Part shown: positions 47,425 to 50,613 of the stretch, in pieces
How the letters are laid out: each line of letters starts with the position of its first letter
Position numbering within the stretch: position 1 is the stretch's first letter
Source of the DNA: Spirochaetaceae bacterium
Lineage (GTDB): Bacteria > Spirochaetota > Spirochaetia > DSM-2461
Reading direction: 5' to 3'
NCBI GenBank assembly: GCA_029210985.1
Contig: JARGFR010000006.1
Location: forward strand, 1 to 50,613
DNA: 50,613 bases
Notes under the pieces: model-generated
The model's database searches: none
Seen by the model: the letters and a program-made list of their open reading frames with translations, nothing else
Told to the model about the DNA's origin: nothing
Program-made: the position numbers and the translations under genes

Positions 47425-50109
47425 ATGAGGACATCGCAGAAAGTTCTTCTCACACTACTCATCTCACTCATTATCACCGGTGGATTCGCGTTGCTGGCCT
47501 ATACAGGCCTTTTTCGTGTGTTGGAAACCGATTTTTTCAGCGAGAGAGTCAAAGAAGATCAATTCCACAGACTCGAAGCTGTTTCATTCTCAATCACGGC
47601 CTGGAATGAAGACAACCGTACGCGATTTGACGCGCTGTCCAGAGACAGGAACTTTCAGACTGTCTATTCGGTGATTCAGCGTGAGGAGGAAATCTCCGCC
47701 AGAGCCAGAACTATTGACGCCTTGCAAGACAGATTGGCCGGATTCGTCGGGATTCGTGTTGTCGACACCGACGGCCGACTGCAGTATTCCAGTTTTGCCG
47801 GTGATGTCGGAAGTGAACAGATCGGTGAGCGCAGACTTTATCGGAATTGGGATCAGTTGGATGGAAATATCAGCCTCCCGGCCGTGAATGACAATTCGGA
47901 AATCATCACCTTGTTCGATGGTTCCAATCAACAGGTTATATATCTCATTCCATCCCCGGATCGGACTTTTGTCGTCCGGGGATGGATGGTGGTTTATCTG
48001 AAACCTGCCGGCCTTGGTGATTTGTTGGCCGGGGATGGAATCACCTCGCCGGGCGGTATGGTCCAGGTGGTGGACTCCCGTGGTCTCATTGTCGACATTC
48101 GTCCGGAACAAGCTGAATCGGTCTCCGAGAGCATTGAAAAGCTTTGGCCCGATGACGGTGACCCGGCCGAATTTGCCTTGTTGGCTCAGAGTCCGGGGGA
48201 GAACTTCTGGCTGGCCACAACTGTTGCTTCCGACGGTACATGGATCGGAAAGCTCATTCCCGGACGACTGCTGGGTTTCTCCCTTGCCGTGCAGGTTTTG
48301 ATTCTCGGTACGGTGTTTGTGACGGTTTCCCTGATGATATTCTTGATTCTAAATATCCGTCAGGATAGAACAGAAATCCTTCGTAATCGAATAAAAAGAC
48401 TCCAAGTGAATCTGCTCCGCGATTGGCTTGAGCACCATGAGGACAGAAAACTCAAACTCTCCGATCTTGAGTCACGCCGTGAAGAAGTCCGACGTGAGCT
48501 GAGGTCCGGCTTGGGACCGCTCAGAGGTTCGCGACTGGAAAAGGCAGATAAGATTATTGACGAGGGTTGGACACGGATTGTTGAGATTCTTGCGGAAAAG
48601 GACTTGGTCAATGACGGTCAATCATCCGGAACCGTCTCTACTGACGCTCCTCCACCGCCCATCGACATGAAGCAGCTTGAGGAGATGATTACCCGAGCTG
48701 TGGCCGAGGCTAAAGTTGTTGTGCCACCGGAAGCACTGTCAGGTCTTCAGTCACCGCCGATACAGGCTCCCATCGCTCCTTCCCCGGGAAGGCCGATCAA
48801 AGTCGAAGTTGTTGGTGATGATGAAATCGAAGAATTCGACGAACTGGAAGAGCTGGACGAGCTTTCTGAAGTCGGGGAACTGACCGAAGCCGAGGAAATC
48901 GATGAGCCTGATGAGCTGGAAGAGCTCTCAGAAGTGGAGGAGCCGGGTGAAGTCGAGGAAATCCCCGAGGCCGAAGAATTCGACGAACTGGAAGAGCTGG
49001 CCGAGCTTTCTGAAGTCGAGGAAGTCGAAATAGAACTCGAGCCCGGTGAAGTCGGTGTGTTTGCTGAGTCGGAAGAACCCAAGAAACAAGACTCATCGAG
49101 AACTGTTGAAGGTCGGCTGAAATCGGTTGAGAGTGATTCAGACGAAGATTTTGCCGATAATTTAGAAGAGTTGGACTCTGCAGAAGAATTGGAGGAGCTG
49201 AAAACCGACGAAAAAATCGAGGAAACACTTGAGATTCTTCCGGTTGTGCTCTCCGATGATTCCAGGGAACTGATTGAGATCGATAAGGTCGATCAGGACA
49301 GGCTATATATGTTCGACAAAGAATTCAAATCAGCCAAGGACAGTTCAGATAATGATGATATCGCTGAACTTCAAGAGGTTGAAGATAACGACGGTGAATT
49401 GGAAGAGCTTGAAGAATTGGTCGAAGTCGGTTCTCCTGACGATGTGGCGGACAAGGAATCGACCGAGGTCGATTCGGTTCAATTTATTGCCGTCGATGAG
49501 GTACTTAAAACCGTTCGAAAAGCCGAAGCTGAGGCCGAGAAGACCCAAGGTGAGAGTGATACCGAAAGTGTGTCGATGGAGTCTCTTATCATGACCCACA
49601 CTTCCGATATACTGCCCGGACTTGATGAGATAGACGAGGAATTCCGTTTCGGTGAAGAAAGCCCTGTGCTGAACTGGTCTCAGGATGGTCTGGACTATGA
49701 CCGATATCTCTTGGGATTCAAAAAAGGTGCCACCGGAATCTACAAGTCACTGATGAGCCTATCCAAAGAATATAATGCCATCTGCGGTGTTCTTTTGGCC
49801 GGTTCACGAAAAGGATTGGAAACCGACTATGCTGTCGGTCTGGATGATGACAGTGCCACCCAATTGTCGGTTAATCGAGCGGAAACGATATGGGATGATT
49901 GGTTCAATCAGCGGGAAATCATCTTTGTTCCCAATCTTTCCGAATCCAAGTACGCCGATAAAACCCGCCATAACGAGTTTCGGTTCATCAAATCCGCCAT
50001 ATTCATACCCGCAACCTACCGAGGAGCCCCCTCCTATATATTCCTCGGATTCAAAGAAGCACCTGCCGATCCCCTTGCCCTGATCGTTGGAGCCGAAACT
50101 CTGAACTAG
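47425..50109 (+). CDS. Large membrane protein with acidic repeats and GAF-like C-terminus
   Basis: I do not recognise this as a named protein. From ATG 47425 it has 894 residues; the 40 track residues before it cover the terminator. In order: TM helix (about 7-29, VLLTLLISLIITGGFALLAY), an extracytoplasmic sensor-like region (30-270), a second TM helix (about 285-310, VLILGTVFVTVSLMIFLILN), a coiled coil, a very acidic repeat zone (467-552, units like EFDELEELDELSEV), a further acidic linker, and a C-terminal domain (about 750-894, AICGVLLAGSRKGLETDYAV) that could be GAF-like. The topology resembles a chemoreceptor, but no MCP signalling hairpin is present. The SD is weak. Confidence 0.8.
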   Translation: MRTSQKVLLTLLISLIITGGFALLAYTGLFRVLETDFFSERVKEDQFHRLEAVSFSITAWNEDNRTRFDALSRDRNFQTVYSVIQREEEISARARTIDALQDRLAGFVGIRVVDTDGRLQYSSFAGDVGSEQIGERRLYRNWDQLDGNISLPAVNDNSEIITLFDGSNQQVIYLIPSPDRTFVVRGWMVVYLKPAGLGDLLAGDGITSPGGMVQVVDSRGLIVDIRPEQAESVSESIEKLWPDDGDPAEFALLAQSPGENFWLATTVASDGTWIGKLIPGRLLGFSLAVQVLILGTVFVTVSLMIFLILNIRQDRTEILRNRIKRLQVNLLRDWLEHHEDRKLKLSDLESRREEVRRELRSGLGPLRGSRLEKADKIIDEGWTRIVEILAEKDLVNDGQSSGTVSTDAPPPPIDMKQLEEMITRAVAEAKVVVPPEALSGLQSPPIQAPIAPSPGRPIKVEVVGDDEIEEFDELEELDELSEVGELTEAEEIDEPDELEELSEVEEPGEVEEIPEAEEFDELEELAELSEVEEVEIELEPGEVGVFAESEEPKKQDSSRTVEGRLKSVESDSDEDFADNLEELDSAEELEELKTDEKIEETLEILPVVLSDDSRELIEIDKVDQDRLYMFDKEFKSAKDSSDNDDIAELQEVEDNDGELEELEELVEVGSPDDVADKESTEVDSVQFIAVDEVLKTVRKAEAEAEKTQGESDTESVSMESLIMTHTSDILPGLDEIDEEFRFGEESPVLNWSQDGLDYDRYLLGFKKGATGIYKSLMSLSKEYNAICGVLLAGSRKGLETDYAVGLDDDSATQLSVNRAETIWDDWFNQREIIFVPNLSESKYADKTRHNEFRFIKSAIFIPATYRGAPSYIFLGFKEAPADPLALIVGAETLN
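48832..49018 (+). repeat. Direct repeat inside the acidic region
   Basis: A 43-base unit starting GAATTCGACGAACTGGAAGA occurs at 48832-48874 and 48976-49018 with one mismatch, offset 144 bases (48 codons, in frame). Shorter degenerate GAGCTGGAAGAGCT units lie between. Length variation between strains is likely. Confidence 0.85.
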
Positions 50110-50208
50110 AACCTCTCATGGCTGTAAGTATTGGACCTAAAGCAGAATAAATCCTTATTTCATGGACATTAGGACGATTCTCAGTTTCCTCCGAAATTGC
50201 CTGAGGCC

Positions 50209-50236
50209 TTGACGTTCGTATAGCCGAATGTATAAT
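50209..50236 (+). promoter_or_regulatory. rny promoter (TTGACG-N16-TATAAT)
   Basis: A near-consensus pair lies 27 bases before the rny ATG, giving a short leader with an AGGGGGA SD. Confidence 0.8.
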
Positions 50237-50262
50237 CAGTGAATAACATCATAGGGGGAAAT

Positions 50263-50613
50263 ATGCTGAACATTGTTTATTTGATCATCCTTCCCCTCGG
50301 CGGCGTGATAATCGGATGGCTCATTCGATGGTTTTACGCCAGGAATCAACTCACTTCTTCAGAACAAAAAGCACTCAGGCTGAAAGAAACCGCTGTTGCC
50401 GAAGCGGAGAACGCGAAAAAGGCCGTTCTCCTTGAAGCTCAAGATAAAATCTTGGAAGAACGAAGGCAATTCGAGCGAGAGGTGCGTGAACAGCGCTCCG
50501 AAATTCAGCGATATGAGAAGCGGATCCAGCAAAAAGAGGACAATCTTGACAGAAAGACCTCGGATCTCGATCGACGCCAAGCCGACCTCAACCAGAGGCT
50601 GGAAGAGGTAAAC
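50263..50613 (+). CDS. rny: Ribonuclease Y, 5' part
   Basis: The first 117 codons, cut by the window edge; absent from the ORF track. An N-terminal membrane helix (IVYLIILPLGGVIIGWLI) is followed by a long charged coiled coil containing YEKRIQQKEDNLDRKTSDLD, the pattern seen in RNase Y. The catalytic KH and HD domains would lie beyond the edge. RNase Y is a membrane-anchored endoribonuclease that starts mRNA decay in many bacteria lacking RNase E. The assignment relies on the coiled-coil signature only. Confidence 0.85.
   Translation, partial: MLNIVYLIILPLGGVIIGWLIRWFYARNQLTSSEQKALRLKETAVAEAENAKKAVLLEAQDKILEERRQFEREVREQRSEIQRYEKRIQQKEDNLDRKTSDLDRRQADLNQRLEEVN

Noticed and set aside
48747-49228. 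Ser-rich and Pro/Arg-rich minus-strand ORFs opposite the acidic repeats
   Set aside because: They are reverse-complement images of Glu codons (GAA/GAG to TTC/CTC), not genes.

Overview
The window looks like the chromosome of a free-living or environmental spirochaete (Spirochaetales, Spirochaetaceae-like; species not identifiable from sequence alone). Four things point there: a four-gene riboflavin ABC importer of the RfuABCD type behind an FMN riboswitch; Asn in RpoB at the position of E. coli Ser531 (residue 491 here), the residue linked to natural rifampicin resistance in spirochaetes; an alpha operon with no rpsD and a str region with no fusA; and a lone RNase Y gene with lineage-typical neighbours. 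Base composition is moderately GC-rich. Clear promoters follow a TTGACx / 16-18 nt / TAxxxT pattern.

Left part, 1-19841, accessory and housekeeping genes. On the minus strand an MFS-like membrane protein fused to HEAT-like repeats is translationally coupled to a PAS sensor histidine kinase that runs off the left edge. A small DUF3783-like protein lies divergent from clpB. Next come a minus-strand protein of unknown function carrying an HPr-like segment, nudC, argH, and a two-gene minus-strand unit (a 108-residue protein and a FecR/PEGA membrane protein). The rfuABCD operon (minus, 16819 to 12429) is preceded by a good promoter, a full FMN riboswitch and a hairpin that covers the rfuA Shine-Dalgarno sequence. 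Its tail region (12240-12428) is a structured non-coding stretch with a strong terminator. Divergent from rfuA is a long-form PRPP synthetase gene, stop/start-coupled to an FGGY sugar kinase.

Centre and right, 19889-47377, one near-continuous plus-strand transcription/translation supercluster: strong promoter, tRNA-Thr(GGT), rpmG, tRNA-Trp(CCA), secE, nusG, rplK-rplA-rplJ-rplL, rpoB-rpoC, rpsL-rpsG, tuf, the S10 cluster (rpsJ to rpsQ), the spc cluster (rplN to secY, rpmJ), and the alpha cluster (rpsM, rpsK, rpoA, rplQ). It ends at a textbook terminator after rplQ. Internal promoters precede rpsL and tuf. Internal hairpin attenuators follow tRNA-Thr, rplL and tuf. Non-coding, structured gaps lie at nusG/rplK, rplJ/rplL, rpsG/tuf and rpsK/rpoA.

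Two unusual signals stand out in the supercluster. Of 39 protein genes I counted 27 ending in TAG, and in 20 of these the stop is directly followed by G, so that the stop forms the front of the next gene's Shine-Dalgarno sequence (TAGGAGG type); outside the cluster most genes end in TGA. Second, several core proteins carry low-complexity tails: a Lys/Ala-rich N-terminal extension on L5, a Lys/Ala then Glu-rich C-terminal tail on L17, and an acidic tail on RpoA.

Right end, 47425-50613: a large two-TM membrane protein with an acidic repeat region and a possible GAF-like C-terminus, then a strong promoter and the 5' part of rny. I found no insertion sequence, CRISPR array, prophage or rRNA gene.
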